DNA of 49,103 nucleotides, taken from Alphaproteobacteria bacterium MarineAlpha3_Bin2. Lineage in GTDB: Bacteria > Pseudomonadota > Alphaproteobacteria > Rhodospirillales > Casp-alpha2. Positions 16,500-25,257 of the stretch are shown here, one piece after another. Made by a program: the position numbers and the translations under genes. Below the pieces are notes generated by a model that saw only the letters and a list, made by a program, of their open reading frames with translations, was not told the origin of the DNA and did no database searches. The stretch covers positions 1 through 49,103 of the forward strand of contig PTLL01000009.1 of NCBI GenBank assembly GCA_002938315.1, given 5' to 3'. Position 1 is the first letter of the stretch. Each line of letters begins with the position of its first letter.

Positions 16500-17201
16500 T
16501 CAATTTTCTAACCAGGCCCGCATCTCGGCGTTGACCTGTTCGGGCTTTTCCAACGGCGAAAGGTGGCCGCAGTTTTCGATAACCACCAGCCGGGCATTGG
16601 GTATCGCCGCCGCCATTTCCTCATGTTTGGACAACGGCGTCATGACGTCCTGACGCCCACACAGAACCAGCGTCGGACAGGCGATATATTGAAGATCGCC
16701 GGTGCCGTCGGGCCGATTCATGAGAGCGATTTGCTGTCGGACGAATGCATCCGGCCCAATATTGGTCGCCGACGATTTGATAATGCCAATAAGGTTTTCG
16801 TCCCCCAGCAAGTCCTTGTGAATCAAGTAAGGCAACAACTTTTCGGTAACGCCCTTAAAATCACCGACCCCCAATTGGGCGATAAAACTCTTGCGTTGTT
16901 TCGTCTTCTCAAGGGTATCGGCGTTGTCCGACGTATCCAGCAACGCTAGACGCTCCACCCGATCAGGGGCCTGGCGCATGATTTCCTGGGCCACGTGCCC
17001 GCCCATGGACAGACCGGCCAGAGCGAATTTATTCGGCGTTTCGGCCAAGACCCGCGTGGCCATATCCTGAATAGTCGAATCCCGGGTCAAATCGGCGACG
17101 GTCATGTCGGCGATGTCGGCCAGGTCCTGAATCTGGTGCGCCCACAACGCTTCGTCGCACAACAGGCCGGGAAGAAGGATTAAAGGCGTTTTAGCCATCA
17201 T
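16500..17201 (-). CDS. Alpha/beta-fold hydrolase
   Basis: This 233-residue cytosolic hydrolase has no signal peptide. The nucleophile elbow is GLSMGGH with Ser65, the acid probably Asp in CGRQDVMTP (about 185), and the His is in NCGHLSPLE (about 213). The opening LLPGLLCDEALWAHQ and the absence of a lid insertion are typical of small MhpC/BioH-like esterases. The substrate is unknown. It is the first gene of a five-gene minus-strand run leading to meaB. A second Met two residues in (17198) could also be the start. Confidence 0.83.
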   Translation of the reverse strand: MMAKTPLILLPGLLCDEALWAHQIQDLADIADMTVADLTRDSTIQDMATRVLAETPNKFALAGLSMGGHVAQEIMRQAPDRVERLALLDTSDNADTLEKTKQRKSFIAQLGVGDFKGVTEKLLPYLIHKDLLGDENLIGIIKSSATNIGPDAFVRQQIALMNRPDGTGDLQYIACPTLVLCGRQDVMTPLSKHEEMAAAIPNARLVVIENCGHLSPLEKPEQVNAEMRAWLEN

Positions 17202-17250
17202 GGCGGCAAGGTAGCCGATCCGTCATGTCCGGCCAAGGGGTGGGGAATCA

Positions 17251-17278
17251 TTGACTTAGGACAAGGAATGCCTACACT
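17251..17278 (+). promoter_or_regulatory. Candidate sigma-70 promoter for the DEAD-box helicase
   Basis: TTGACT (17251-17256) and TACACT (17273-17278) are separated by 16 bp, about 70 bp before the helicase ATG. The match is good but was judged by eye. Confidence 0.4.
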
Positions 17279-17349
17279 TCCGCCATCTTGAATATGAATA
17301 AGAAAATTTATTCGGGCGTTGCCTTCGCCCCCGGTCAGAATCAACCTTC

Positions 17350-18867
17350 ATGAGCTTCGTAAATCTTGGTTTGAGTGACGAGGTCCTGCGCGCCATTAGC
17401 GATGCGGGCTACACCGAACCCACTCCCATTCAGTCACAGGCCATCCCCGTGGTGTTCATGGGCCGCGACATTCTCGGCTGCGCCCAGACCGGCACCGGCA
17501 AGACGGCGGGATTTACCCTGCCGATGATCGATATCCTTGCCGCCGGCAAGGCCAAGGCACGGATGCCGCGTTCACTGATCTTAGAACCGACGCGGGAGCT
17601 GGCGGCCCAGGTGGCGGAAAGCTTTGACACCTACGGCAAGTATAACAAGCTCAACAAGGCGCTGCTGATCGGCGGCCACACCATGAACGAACAGATAAAG
17701 ACCATCGACAAGGGCGTTGATGTTTTGATCGCGACCCCGGGGCGGCTGCTGGACCTGTTCGATCGCGGCCACCTTTTGATGCATGACGTCAAAATCCTGG
17801 TCATCGACGAAGCCGACAGGATGCTGGACATGGGCTTCATTCCCGATGTCGAGAAGATCGTCGGGATGCTGCCGAAAATACGCAATACCCTTTTCTTTTC
17901 TGCCACCATGCCGCTGGAAATCCGACGCTTGGCCGACAAATTTTTGATGAACCCAAAGGAAATATCCGTTTCCCCCCTGGCGACGACGGCGGAAACCATC
18001 ACCCAGGGCTTGGTCATGGTCAAACACCAAGACGGCAAACGTCCCGGCGGTGGTCAAAAAGAAAAACGCGCCGGCCTACGCCGCCTAATCGGTAGCGAAA
18101 AGCCCCGAAATGCGCTTATTTTCTGCAACCGCAAACGCGATGTAGATATTGTCTGCAAATCGTTGAACAAGCACGGGATCAAGGCCAGCCGATTACACGG
18201 TGACATGCCCCAACCGGCGCGGACCGAGACGTTGGCTAAATTCAAATCCGGCGAAATCACCCTTCTTGTTTGTTCAGATGTCGCCGCCCGCGGCCTGGAT
18301 ATCCCGGACATGAGCCATGTTATCAACTTCGATGTGCCAATCCATGCCGAAGATTACGTACACCGTATTGGTCGAACCGGCCGGGCCGGACGCCAGGGTC
18401 ATGCCTTTACCATCGCCACAGCAGAAGACAGCAAGTATTTGGCAGCCATTAAAGAGATGTCCGGCAACGAAATCCCTAGGCATGACCTGGATGGGAATGC
18501 CATGGTTTCCCCGAAGTCTGTGGACAAGGGAGCCCCAAAAGGCGAAAGAGGAAGCGCGGGACGGGGACGCCAAAATAATAAACCCGCCAAATCACCCGAA
18601 GGTTCTATACCCGAAGCCATAACCCCCGTAGCAGCGACACCCGCAGTTGCTGCCACTGAACCCCCTCCTGCAGCACCGATCGTTGCCGAAGCCATTAAAA
18701 CGGATCCGGTAAAAAAACCGAACTCCACCAAAAAAGAGGGCCGTCCTCGGGCGGATAAAGCCCCTGTTAGAGAAAAGAGCGAGCAGAGCAATGCCCCGGT
18801 CAAAGGGCTCGGCGATCACATGCCCGCCTTCCTGATGGCCTCGGCGCCGAAGCGCAAGGTAAAATAA
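17350..18867 (+). CDS. DEAD-box ATP-dependent RNA helicase (RhlE-like)
   Basis: This 505-residue RNA helicase remodels structured RNA or RNPs, typically in ribosome assembly or cold growth. The helicase motifs run in order: Q motif EPTPIQSQAIP, motif I AQTGTGKT (45-52), PTRELAAQ, DEAD, SAT, then the C-terminal domain with RGLDIP and HRIGRTGRAG. Residues from about 395 to 505 form a disordered Lys-, Ala- and Pro-rich tail that ends LGDHMPAFLMASAPKRKVK, common in RhlE-type helicases and probably RNA-binding. It stands alone with its own likely promoter. Confidence 0.94.
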   Translation: MSFVNLGLSDEVLRAISDAGYTEPTPIQSQAIPVVFMGRDILGCAQTGTGKTAGFTLPMIDILAAGKAKARMPRSLILEPTRELAAQVAESFDTYGKYNKLNKALLIGGHTMNEQIKTIDKGVDVLIATPGRLLDLFDRGHLLMHDVKILVIDEADRMLDMGFIPDVEKIVGMLPKIRNTLFFSATMPLEIRRLADKFLMNPKEISVSPLATTAETITQGLVMVKHQDGKRPGGGQKEKRAGLRRLIGSEKPRNALIFCNRKRDVDIVCKSLNKHGIKASRLHGDMPQPARTETLAKFKSGEITLLVCSDVAARGLDIPDMSHVINFDVPIHAEDYVHRIGRTGRAGRQGHAFTIATAEDSKYLAAIKEMSGNEIPRHDLDGNAMVSPKSVDKGAPKGERGSAGRGRQNNKPAKSPEGSIPEAITPVAATPAVAATEPPPAAPIVAEAIKTDPVKKPNSTKKEGRPRADKAPVREKSEQSNAPVKGLGDHMPAFLMASAPKRKVK

Positions 18868-18973
18868 TACTTGAACACTAAGCCGCCTTTTTACCCCCCA
18901 ATGAAGCTTTTAGATTACGTCGTCCCATAGGACCTCGCCAATGGCAATCGGGAGCAGGCCGTGTCTGGTATTT

Positions 18974-18992
18974 TTCTTTGTGTAACAAAGAA
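18974..18992. terminator. Hairpin between helicase and glutaredoxin genes
   Basis: TTCTTTGT and ACAAAGAA form a perfect 8-bp stem around a 3-nt loop. It lies between two genes that converge. There is no strong T-run on the exit side for either strand, so terminator function is uncertain. Confidence 0.3.
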
Positions 18993-19018
18993 TTGTTAGG
19001 CTTTGCTAGTAATTTGAT

Positions 19019-19357
19019 TCAAGCAGCCAGTGGCGTATTTTCGGTATCGACACCCAGCTGCTGGTCAAAGGCCCCGGAGGCGTCCAAAGCCTTAAGATCG
19101 TCATAGCCGCCGATCCCTTCGTTATCGATGAAGATTTGCGGTACGGAAGTACGCCCTGAACGATCAATCATCTCCGCCTCCAGAACCCTGTTATCGGTCA
19201 CGTCGATGGTTTTGAAGGAAATGCCCTTATCGCTTAACAACGCCAGTGCCCAGCGGCTGTATGGGCACCAAGTCTTGAAATAGATCTCAATTCTTGGCGT
19301 TGACGCAAAGGCATTTCCACCAGAAGATGAACGGGTAAATGTTTTTACAGTATTCAT
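19019..19357 (-). CDS. Glutaredoxin with CPYS active site
   Basis: This 112-residue glutaredoxin has a thioredoxin fold in which IEIYFKTWCPYS places the nucleophilic Cys31 with a Ser at the resolving position. TSVPQIFID (cis-Pro) and GGYDDLKAL form the glutathione-binding part. The CPYS site suggests monothiol, glutathione-dependent reduction or deglutathionylation. A flexible N-terminal extension of about 20 residues and a C-terminal tail are unusual for the family. AAGGAG precedes the ATG. A palindrome lies 32 bp upstream that matches one in front of the neighbouring TetR gene, so this gene is probably the regulator's target. Confidence 0.9.
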   Translation of the reverse strand: MNTVKTFTRSSSGGNAFASTPRIEIYFKTWCPYSRWALALLSDKGISFKTIDVTDNRVLEAEMIDRSGRTSVPQIFIDNEGIGGYDDLKALDASGAFDQQLGVDTENTPLAA

Positions 19358-19388
19358 GTTTTACTCCTTATTTTTGTCTATTCTTATT

Positions 19389-19402
19389 GGACCAAATGGT
19401 CC
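19389..19402. promoter_or_regulatory. TetR operator candidate upstream of glutaredoxin gene
   Basis: GGACCAAATGGTCC has perfect 6-bp arms around a 2-bp centre. It lies between the TetR gene stop and the glutaredoxin ATG, where the glutaredoxin promoter must be. It shares the GGACCAA..TRGTCC core with the palindrome at 20081-20100. Confidence 0.65.
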
Positions 19403-19436
19403 TAAATATTCAAAATTATATATTTAAATCAATAAA

Positions 19437-20018
19437 CTAGCCCAAAACGGTGAGTGTGGTTTTGCTAATATCTGTTAGGGCTTCCCGGTCCGGATTGGCC
19501 TTACCAAGCACCAAAAGACCGTTGAGGCTGCTGGTCAGGAAACGGGCCAGGACTCGGGGGTCTTTATCGGAAGCGATATCCCCTTCCGACTGGCCCCGTT
19601 GAACGAGGGCGAAAAAAGCATCCTCCATCAGGCTGATCCCGCCATTGACTAATTTCGCCGCCTGGGGATCATGAAGGGCGACCTCGACGACACAGTTATT
19701 GAGATAACAGCCGCGCTGCCCACCTTCTTCAGTCAAACGGCTGACGGCCCTATCAAACAACGATTCGATCAGCCTGCGGGCCGGTGAATTCAAGCCGGCA
19801 ACCCCGGAAAACTGAGCCGTCATGGTCTTTTTATAGTGTTCAATCGTCTCTAGAAACACTTCATGCTTGGAGCCGAATGTGTCGTAAAAACTGCTTTTGG
19901 AGAGCCCCATGGCATCGAGAAGATCGTTCAACGACGTCGCCTTGAAGCCTTTGGACCAGAAAACCTGCATCGCCTGGCTCAAGGCTTCGGTAGTATCGAA
20001 TTCGCGGGGCCGGGCCAT
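19437..20018 (-). CDS. TetR-family transcriptional regulator
   Basis: This 193-residue regulator has an N-terminal TetR helix-turn-helix (about 10-56: FDTTEALSQAMQVFWSKGFKA..., SLNDLLDAMGLSKSSFYDTFGSK). The C-terminal ligand domain contains a CYLNNC motif (two cysteines four residues apart) typical of the NemR/AcuR-like group, which senses electrophiles or oxidants. Together with a downstream glutaredoxin and matching palindromes in front of both genes, this suggests an autoregulated thiol-stress switch. The inducer is inferred only. Confidence 0.88.
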   Translation of the reverse strand: MARPREFDTTEALSQAMQVFWSKGFKATSLNDLLDAMGLSKSSFYDTFGSKHEVFLETIEHYKKTMTAQFSGVAGLNSPARRLIESLFDRAVSRLTEEGGQRGCYLNNCVVEVALHDPQAAKLVNGGISLMEDAFFALVQRGQSEGDIASDKDPRVLARFLTSSLNGLLVLGKANPDREALTDISKTTLTVLG

Positions 20019-20080
20019 CGTGTATCCGTCTTATTGCTAAAAATCGGGTCAGTTCGACTGAACCACCCTCTTATACCTAT

Positions 20081-20100
20081 TATGGACCAATTAGTCCATA
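20081..20100. promoter_or_regulatory. TetR operator candidate upstream of the tetR gene
   Basis: TATGGACCAATTAGTCCATA is a 20-bp palindrome with one mismatched pair. It lies 63 bp upstream of the regulator's ATG, where it would allow autorepression. Its core matches the site at 19389-19402. Confidence 0.7.
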
Positions 20101-20152
20101 TTTTTTTTGCAACCCTGCCATGCGGGGCAAAGCGCCAATGATTTTAAGAGAC

Positions 20153-21163
20153 TTATATAAGTCCGGCTAGCGGCGATGACGGATCGGCGTATTGCTTCTT
20201 CGCCATCCGGCCGGCCAGATAGGCGTCGCGACCGGCCTCCACCGCCGCCTTCATGGCACGCGCCATGCGTACCGGGTCACCGGCTTCGGCGATGGCGGTG
20301 TTCATCAGCACGCCGTCGCACCCCAGTTCCATAGCGATGGCAGCATCCGACGCGGTTCCGACACCTGCATCGACAATAACCGGCACCTTGGATTGTTCAA
20401 CAATAAGGCGGATATTGACCGGGTTCTGTATCCCCAGACCTGAACCAATGGGGGCACCCAAGGGCATGATGGCAACAGCACCGACGTCTTCCAGGCGCTT
20501 ACAGATGATCGGATCGTCGGAACAGTACACCATCACCTGGAAACCCTCTTTGGTCAGGATTTCCGTGGTTTCCAAGGTCTCCAACATCATCGGGTAAAGG
20601 GTTTTCTCCTCGCCGAGAATTTCCAATTTAACCAAATCCCAACCGCCGGCCTCGCGGGCCAGCCTGAGAGTCCGAACCGCATCATCGGCAGTGAAACAAC
20701 CCGCCGTATTGGGCAGGTAGGTGTATTTCTTGGGATCCAGAAAATCGACCAGCATGGGTTGGTCCGGGTCGGTCAGATTGACCCGCCGCACGGCGACGGT
20801 GATGACTTCACTACCCGCCGCCTCCGCCGCCAGTCGATTGGTTTCATAATCCTTGTACTTGCCGGTTCCGATAATCAGCCGGGACGTGAAGCGCCGACCG
20901 GCGACCTCCCAGGAATCGTCGCCGATTTGCGGGACCGCGTTTTTGGCTAGGACCTCATCCGGGGCGCCGCCGCCGATAAAATGGACAATTTCCAATGTAT
21001 CGCCATTATCCAGGGCCAAGACCGAATATTCGGACTTTGGAACTATTTCTAGATTGCGCTCAACCGCCACTTTTCTGGGATCGAGACCGATTTTTCCCAA
21101 TAATTGCTCGACCGTGATGGGGGCATCAAAATTCTGTCGTTCGCCGTTGATCGTCAAGTCCAT
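20153..21163 (-). CDS. thiSG: ThiS-ThiG fusion: sulfur carrier and thiazole synthase
   Basis: Residues 1-66 are a ThiS ubiquitin-like sulfur carrier ending in GGG (64-66). Residues about 75-336 are ThiG, which builds the thiazole phosphate of thiamine from deoxyxylulose phosphate, dehydroglycine and ThiS thiocarboxylate. The ThiG Schiff-base lysine is Lys179 in [14 protein letters not shown]. Ordinary ThiS must expose a C-terminal Gly-Gly to be adenylated and thiolated; here the chain continues into ThiG (GGGAPDEV). Such fusions are annotated in other proteobacteria. They imply cleavage after GG or a different chemistry. No other thi gene is in the window. Confidence 0.92.
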   Translation of the reverse strand: MDLTINGERQNFDAPITVEQLLGKIGLDPRKVAVERNLEIVPKSEYSVLALDNGDTLEIVHFIGGGAPDEVLAKNAVPQIGDDSWEVAGRRFTSRLIIGTGKYKDYETNRLAAEAAGSEVITVAVRRVNLTDPDQPMLVDFLDPKKYTYLPNTAGCFTADDAVRTLRLAREAGGWDLVKLEILGEEKTLYPMMLETLETTEILTKEGFQVMVYCSDDPIICKRLEDVGAVAIMPLGAPIGSGLGIQNPVNIRLIVEQSKVPVIVDAGVGTASDAAIAMELGCDGVLMNTAIAEAGDPVRMARAMKAAVEAGRDAYLAGRMAKKQYADPSSPLAGLI

Positions 21164-21325
21164 GAAATGCGTCCGATCCCTTTATTTATTTTTATTTAGC
21201 CGTTGCCCTAAGTATGGGGCGCACTCCCCTTCCTTTCAACTGCCGCCCCTTTAAAAACGGGATGTTTTTTAAAAACCGTCCAACATGCTATAAAGCGCCC
21301 AGCAGAAGGAATTCCCACCAAGACA

Positions 21326-21778
21326 ATGACCAAATCAGTAATGGTCCTCAACGGGCCCAACCTCAACCTGCTCGGCACCCATGAGCCCGAGCTTTATGGC
21401 AGTGAAACGCTGGCCTCCATTGAGGCGGCGTGCCAGAGCCGGGGCAAGAACCTGGGACTGAGTGTTGATTTTCGTCAGTCCAACACCGAAAGTGATTTGG
21501 TCGATTGGATGCAGGAAGCCGCCGGCACCGTAGACTCCCTGATCATCAACGCCGGCAACAATACCCAAACCTCGGAGGTGATACTTGATGCCCTTCTGAC
21601 CCTCGATATTCCGGTCATCGAAGTCCACCTATCCATCATTAATCAAGGTGAAGAAAACTGCCATCACTCCTATATCTCCAATGCCGCGAACGGTATGATA
21701 TGCGGGCTTGGCGGTATGAGTTACGAATTGGCGCTGGAATCCCTCGCCCACAGTCTCGGCACCTTGAAGGAAACTTAA
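21326..21778 (+). CDS. aroQ: Type II 3-dehydroquinate-dehydratase-like protein with altered active site
   Basis: This 150-residue protein has the length, the LNGPNLNLLG start and the gene position (before accB and accC) of AroQ, which dehydrates 3-dehydroquinate in the shikimate pathway. Its numbering coincides with the M. tuberculosis enzyme as I remember it. Tyr24, Asn75 and His101 are kept. The lid arginines 18 and 19 are Thr and His, His81 is Gln, and Arg108 and Arg112 are Gly and Cys. These residues bind or activate the substrate, so normal activity is doubtful. The frame is intact and the core is conserved. It may be a divergent enzyme, or the role may be taken over elsewhere. Confidence 0.85.
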   Translation: MTKSVMVLNGPNLNLLGTHEPELYGSETLASIEAACQSRGKNLGLSVDFRQSNTESDLVDWMQEAAGTVDSLIINAGNNTQTSEVILDALLTLDIPVIEVHLSIINQGEENCHHSYISNAANGMICGLGGMSYELALESLAHSLGTLKET

Positions 21779-21790
21779 TAACAACCAACC

Positions 21791-22237
21791 ATGGCAGATA
21801 AACCGGAAAGAGAAATCGATGAAGACTTGGTCCACCAGCTAACAAGGCTATTGGACGAAACGGGTCTGACGGAGATCGAATACGGGCGCGATGGCTGGCA
21901 CATTCGGGTCGCCAAGGGCGGCATTGCCGTTAGCGCCGCTGCCCCCGCCGCCTCGCCGCCAGCCGCAGACCTGCCCTCGAGCCCTGAGGAGCCTATTGAG
22001 ACCGCCAACGCCGTCACCTCGCCCATGGTCGGCGTCGTCTTCACCAGTTCCGATCCCGAGACGCCGCCGTTCGTCAAGGTCGGCGATTCGGTCACCGAAG
22101 GCCAAACTTTGCTGTTGATCGAGGCGATGAAGGTATTCAATCCGATCACTGCTCCCAGAGCCGGAAAAATCACCCAAATACTGATCACCAACGGGGCTCC
22201 GGTGGAATTCGGCGAGCCCCTGTTGGTTCTGGAATGA
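21791..22237 (+). CDS. accB: Biotin carboxyl carrier protein of acetyl-CoA carboxylase
   Basis: This 148-residue AccB carries the biotin that shuttles carboxyl groups in acetyl-CoA carboxylase, the first step of fatty acid synthesis. The N-terminal domain (1-45) is followed by an Ala/Pro-rich hinge (about 46-72). The biotinyl domain carries the biotinylated Lys114 in IEAMKVFNPI, with TSPMVG marking its start. It sits 12 bp after the AroQ-like gene and 23 bp before accC, the standard arrangement. Confidence 0.96.
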   Translation: MADKPEREIDEDLVHQLTRLLDETGLTEIEYGRDGWHIRVAKGGIAVSAAAPAASPPAADLPSSPEEPIETANAVTSPMVGVVFTSSDPETPPFVKVGDSVTEGQTLLLIEAMKVFNPITAPRAGKITQILITNGAPVEFGEPLLVLE

Positions 22238-22260
22238 TAAAGAGAATCGGGGCTTAACCG

Positions 22261-23622
22261 ATGTTTGAAAAAGTCCTGATCGCCAACCGCGGCGAGATCG
22301 CGCTTCGCATCCTCAGGGCGTGCCGGGAAATGGGCATCCAGGCCGTCGCCGTACACTCCAGCGCCGATGCCGATGCCATGCATGTGCGCTTGGCCGATGA
22401 ATCGATCTGTATCGGCCCGGCCTTGGCGGCAGACAGCTATTTGAACTCCTCTGCGATCCTCAGTGCCGCGACCATCGCCCATGTCGATGCCATTCACCCG
22501 GGCTATGGATTTCTGTCGGAAAACGCCGATTTTGCCACGATGGTGGAAGAGCATAATTTCGTTTTTATCGGACCCTCTCCGGACCACATCCGCCTCATGG
22601 GCGATAAGATCGCCGCAAAAAAGGCCGTCAAGGACGCTGGGATTCCAGTGGTGCCCGGGTCCGATGGCGCCGTTGAAGACGCCGAGCAAGCGCGCGCCAT
22701 TGCCGGCGATATCGGCTACCCGGTGATCATCAAGGCGACCGCGGGTGGCGGCGGGCGCGGCATGCAGGTCGTTCGCGACGATGCCGGCATTCAGGAGGCC
22801 TTCAATCTCGCCCGCGCCGAAGCCAAAGCGGCATTCTCCAGCGACGAAGTTTACATTGAGAAATACCTTGAAGCCCCCCGCCACATTGAAGTCCAGGTAC
22901 TGGCCGATCTCCACGGCAATGTCGTCCACCTGGGCGAACGGGATTGTTCCCTGCAGCGCCGCCACCAAAAACTGGTCGAGGAAGCCCCTTCTCCAGCGCT
23001 GAACCAAAAAGAGCGCCAGTCCATCGGCGACCGGGTAGTGAACGCGGTAAAGATACTGGGCTACCGCAATGTTGGTACGGTTGAGTTCCTGTTTGAAGAC
23101 GGCGAATTTTACTTTATCGAAATGAACACCCGCCTGCAGGTCGAACACCCGGTCACCGAAATGATTTGCGGGCTGGATTTGGTGCGGGAAATGATCCGCA
23201 TCGCCGCCGGTGCGCCGCTGGGAATTACACAATCCGACATCACCTTTACTGGCCATGCCATCGAATGCCGGATCAATGCCGAAAACCCCGATACCTTCCA
23301 ACCCAGCCCGGGAGTTATTGGGCTGTATCACGCCCCTGGGGGATTAGGTGTCCGGGTCGATTCCGGGTTATATTCCGGATATTCGGTCCCCCCTCATTAT
23401 GACAGCATGATCGCCAAGTTGATCGTTCACGGTGCCAACCGCAACGAATGCCTGATGCGGCTTCGCCGTGCCCTCGGCGAATACGTGATTGACGGTATCG
23501 ATACCGTCATCCCCCTGCACCAACGGCTAATGAATGAACCCGACTTCGTCAACGGCGATTACGACATCCATTGGCTGGAGAAATTTGTCGGCAAGGGCCC
23601 GAAAAAAGAAACCTCGCCGTGA
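22261..23622 (+). CDS. accC: Biotin carboxylase subunit of acetyl-CoA carboxylase
   Basis: This 453-residue ATP-grasp enzyme carboxylates the biotin on AccB using bicarbonate and ATP. Family hallmarks are the N-terminal [25 protein letters not shown], the glycine-rich ATP lid [11 protein letters not shown], the [20 protein letters not shown] block and the catalytic [14 protein letters not shown] segment. The length matches E. coli AccC. The stop overlaps the GTG start of aat by 4 bp (GTGA), so the two are coupled. Confidence 0.98.
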   Translation: MFEKVLIANRGEIALRILRACREMGIQAVAVHSSADADAMHVRLADESICIGPALAADSYLNSSAILSAATIAHVDAIHPGYGFLSENADFATMVEEHNFVFIGPSPDHIRLMGDKIAAKKAVKDAGIPVVPGSDGAVEDAEQARAIAGDIGYPVIIKATAGGGGRGMQVVRDDAGIQEAFNLARAEAKAAFSSDEVYIEKYLEAPRHIEVQVLADLHGNVVHLGERDCSLQRRHQKLVEEAPSPALNQKERQSIGDRVVNAVKILGYRNVGTVEFLFEDGEFYFIEMNTRLQVEHPVTEMICGLDLVREMIRIAAGAPLGITQSDITFTGHAIECRINAENPDTFQPSPGVIGLYHAPGGLGVRVDSGLYSGYSVPPHYDSMIAKLIVHGANRNECLMRLRRALGEYVIDGIDTVIPLHQRLMNEPDFVNGDYDIHWLEKFVGKGPKKETSP

Positions 23623-24305
23623 GCCGCCACGATCCGGGTGTCCAGAAGCTGACCCCGGAATTATTGTTGCGCGCCTATGCGGCAGGGATTTTTCCGATGG
23701 CCGAAAGCCGCGACGATCCCGGCGTATTCTGGGTCGATCCTCAGGTCCGGGGGATCATGCCGCTGGACGACTTTCATATTCCCCGGCGGCTGAAAAAAAC
23801 CGTCCGCAGCGGCGGCTTTGAGGTCCGCATCGATACCGCATTCGATGAGGTTATTCGATTATGCGGGGGCGAAGATAAGGTCCGCCCGGAGACCTGGATC
23901 AATGCGGCGATCGAAAACGCCGTCATTGAACTCTTCGACATGGGGTTTGCCCATAGCATTGAAACTTGGCGCGACGGCCGACTAGTCGGCGGGCTTTACG
24001 GCATCGCCCTGGGCGGGGCTTTTTTTGGCGAAAGCATGTTTTCCCGATTCCGAGATGCCTCCAAGGTCGCTTTGGTGCACCTGATGGCCCGGCTTCGGCT
24101 TTGTGGGTTCACGTTGTTGGATGTGCAATTCATCACCGACCACTTGCGCCGATTCGGGGCCATTGAAATCCCTGCTCGAATATACTTGGAAAAACTTAAC
24201 GCCGCGATGGAGGTTCAAGGCGCCGTTTTCGGGGATGTTTCTCCAACGGACGTTTCCGACGCGCTGGGGGAACTGTTCTTACAGTCGAGCACCCAGACGT
24301 CGTAA
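23619..24305 (+). CDS. aat: Leucyl/phenylalanyl-tRNA--protein transferase
   Basis: Aat attaches Leu or Phe to proteins with N-terminal Arg or Lys, marking them for ClpS-ClpAP degradation. Both clpS and clpA are encoded at 33372-36088. The 228-residue protein has the expected [64 protein letters not shown] and [16 protein letters not shown] segments. The start is GTG 23619, overlapping the accC stop; the ATG at 23571 lies inside accC and is rejected. The 3' end overlaps the opposing DUF2155 gene by 91 bp. Confidence 0.95.
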   Translation: MSRHDPGVQKLTPELLLRAYAAGIFPMAESRDDPGVFWVDPQVRGIMPLDDFHIPRRLKKTVRSGGFEVRIDTAFDEVIRLCGGEDKVRPETWINAAIENAVIELFDMGFAHSIETWRDGRLVGGLYGIALGGAFFGESMFSRFRDASKVALVHLMARLRLCGFTLLDVQFITDHLRRFGAIEIPARIYLEKLNAAMEVQGAVFGDVSPTDVSDALGELFLQSSTQTS

Positions 24306-24646
24306 ACCGGGTGTTCCATTGCCGACAGCGCCGGGCTGGACCTAAACATCCAGCCCCGGAAGAGACTGACCGCCGCCTCGCCCCGGCGGACTTCCCAAAT
24401 ATCAAGGAAGGCGGCACTTTCGGGCGTTTCTTCCGGCGGGCGCTTGTCACAGGTTCTGGCGATGATCTCCAGCGCTCCGAATTTTACCACCTCGCCGACT
24501 GGCGCCTCGATGGTCGAAACCCGGGCCGTCACCTTGTCCATGCCTTGCAGGACAGCGACCTCGAAGGGATCTGCCACCGCCGGCCAGGCAAGACCAACGA
24601 GGAACAAGCCCCAAAGTAATTTTCCAGAGATGGGGCTCCTTAGCAC
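24215..24646 (-). CDS. DUF2155 exported protein
   Basis: This alphaproteobacterial protein of unknown function is 143 residues from GTG 24646. It has a signal peptide (KLLWGLFLVGLAWPAVADP, residues about 9-27) and a mature domain with the DUF2155 signature: MDKVTARVSTIEAPVGEVVKFG, CDKRPPEETPESAAFLDIWEV and [20 protein letters not shown]. The GTG is chosen because GGAGG lies 11 bp upstream and the signal peptide begins there. Longer in-frame starts run into the NDUFA12 gene. Its tail overlaps aat on the other strand by 91 bp. Its neighbour is a complex I accessory factor, the usual arrangement. Confidence 0.85.
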   Translation of the reverse strand: MLRSPISGKLLWGLFLVGLAWPAVADPFEVAVLQGMDKVTARVSTIEAPVGEVVKFGALEIIARTCDKRPPEETPESAAFLDIWEVRRGEAAVSLFRGWMFRSSPALSAMEHPVYDVWVLDCKNSSPSASETSVGETSPKTAP

Positions 24647-24722
24647 CCTTGTCGGTTCCTCCAGCGGCAAGGAAGATGATTTCACCAACCTGATCCTCCA
24701 GGTCCATGGGGCCCCCGTGACG

Positions 24723-25079
24723 TCACTCAGGCGTCCAGGGTTGGTAATCACCGGTGGCGGCGGCCCGCCGACCACCCTTGTAGTCATGGCCCTGGGGTCG
24801 ATAGGCATCGGTGGTGCCCGTCGGGTTGGCGATATGCGCCTTTTGCCACGATTTCGATTCGACGGCTTCCTCCGATAACGGCTCATCGGTCAAGTGGTGG
24901 AGCCAGGCATGCCATTCCGGCGGCACCTGCGACGCTTCGACTTTGCCCTTGAACAGGACCCACCGCTTTTCACGACCATGCAGGGTGGCGTTTTTTGCCC
25001 GGTAATACCGATTTCCAAATTCATCGGCGCCAACGTTTACGCCCCTTAACCACGTGTAAATTATAGTACCAATATGCAT
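24723..25079 (-). CDS. NDUFA12/B17.2-type complex I accessory subunit
   Basis: This 118-residue protein is related to the mitochondrial complex I accessory subunit NDUFA12. It shows the core GVNVGADEFGNRYYR, REKRWVLFKGKVEASQVPPEWHAWLHH and the C-terminal RPQGHDYKG segment. In alphaproteobacteria it is associated with NADH:ubiquinone oxidoreductase, although the nuo operon is not in the window. It is followed by DUF2155 on the same strand and diverges from nrdJ. The ATG has little ribosome-site complementarity. Confidence 0.92.
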   Translation of the reverse strand: MHIGTIIYTWLRGVNVGADEFGNRYYRAKNATLHGREKRWVLFKGKVEASQVPPEWHAWLHHLTDEPLSEEAVESKSWQKAHIANPTGTTDAYRPQGHDYKGGRRAAATGDYQPWTPE

Positions 25080-25257
25080 GAGGGCTCGAGAATTTCCGGT
25101 TACGTGCTTCCGAGGGTGCGCAAATATGGCACTTGCCCGCTTGTCCGTCCAGTCTCACCGCGCCCTTTCGTTTTGGTTGCCTCTCCGGCCCCGCCCAGAT
25201 TCCGAGTCGGATCAGGGAAACTAACGAGTCGCAAGAAAGCAAGGGAGACCGATTTTC
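25080..25257. other. Upstream part of the NDUFA12/nrdJ divergent intergenic region
   Basis: The 422-bp gap between the two divergent genes contains no gene I can support. This proximal half is GC-rich and should hold the NDUFA12 promoter, which I cannot place. The nrdJ-proximal half holds NrdR boxes, a promoter and a structured leader, listed separately. Confidence 0.5.

Noticed and set aside
21775-23331. 518-codon minus-strand ORF across accB and accC
   Set aside because: accB and accC on the plus strand have all family motifs; the opposing frame is open only because of codon bias.
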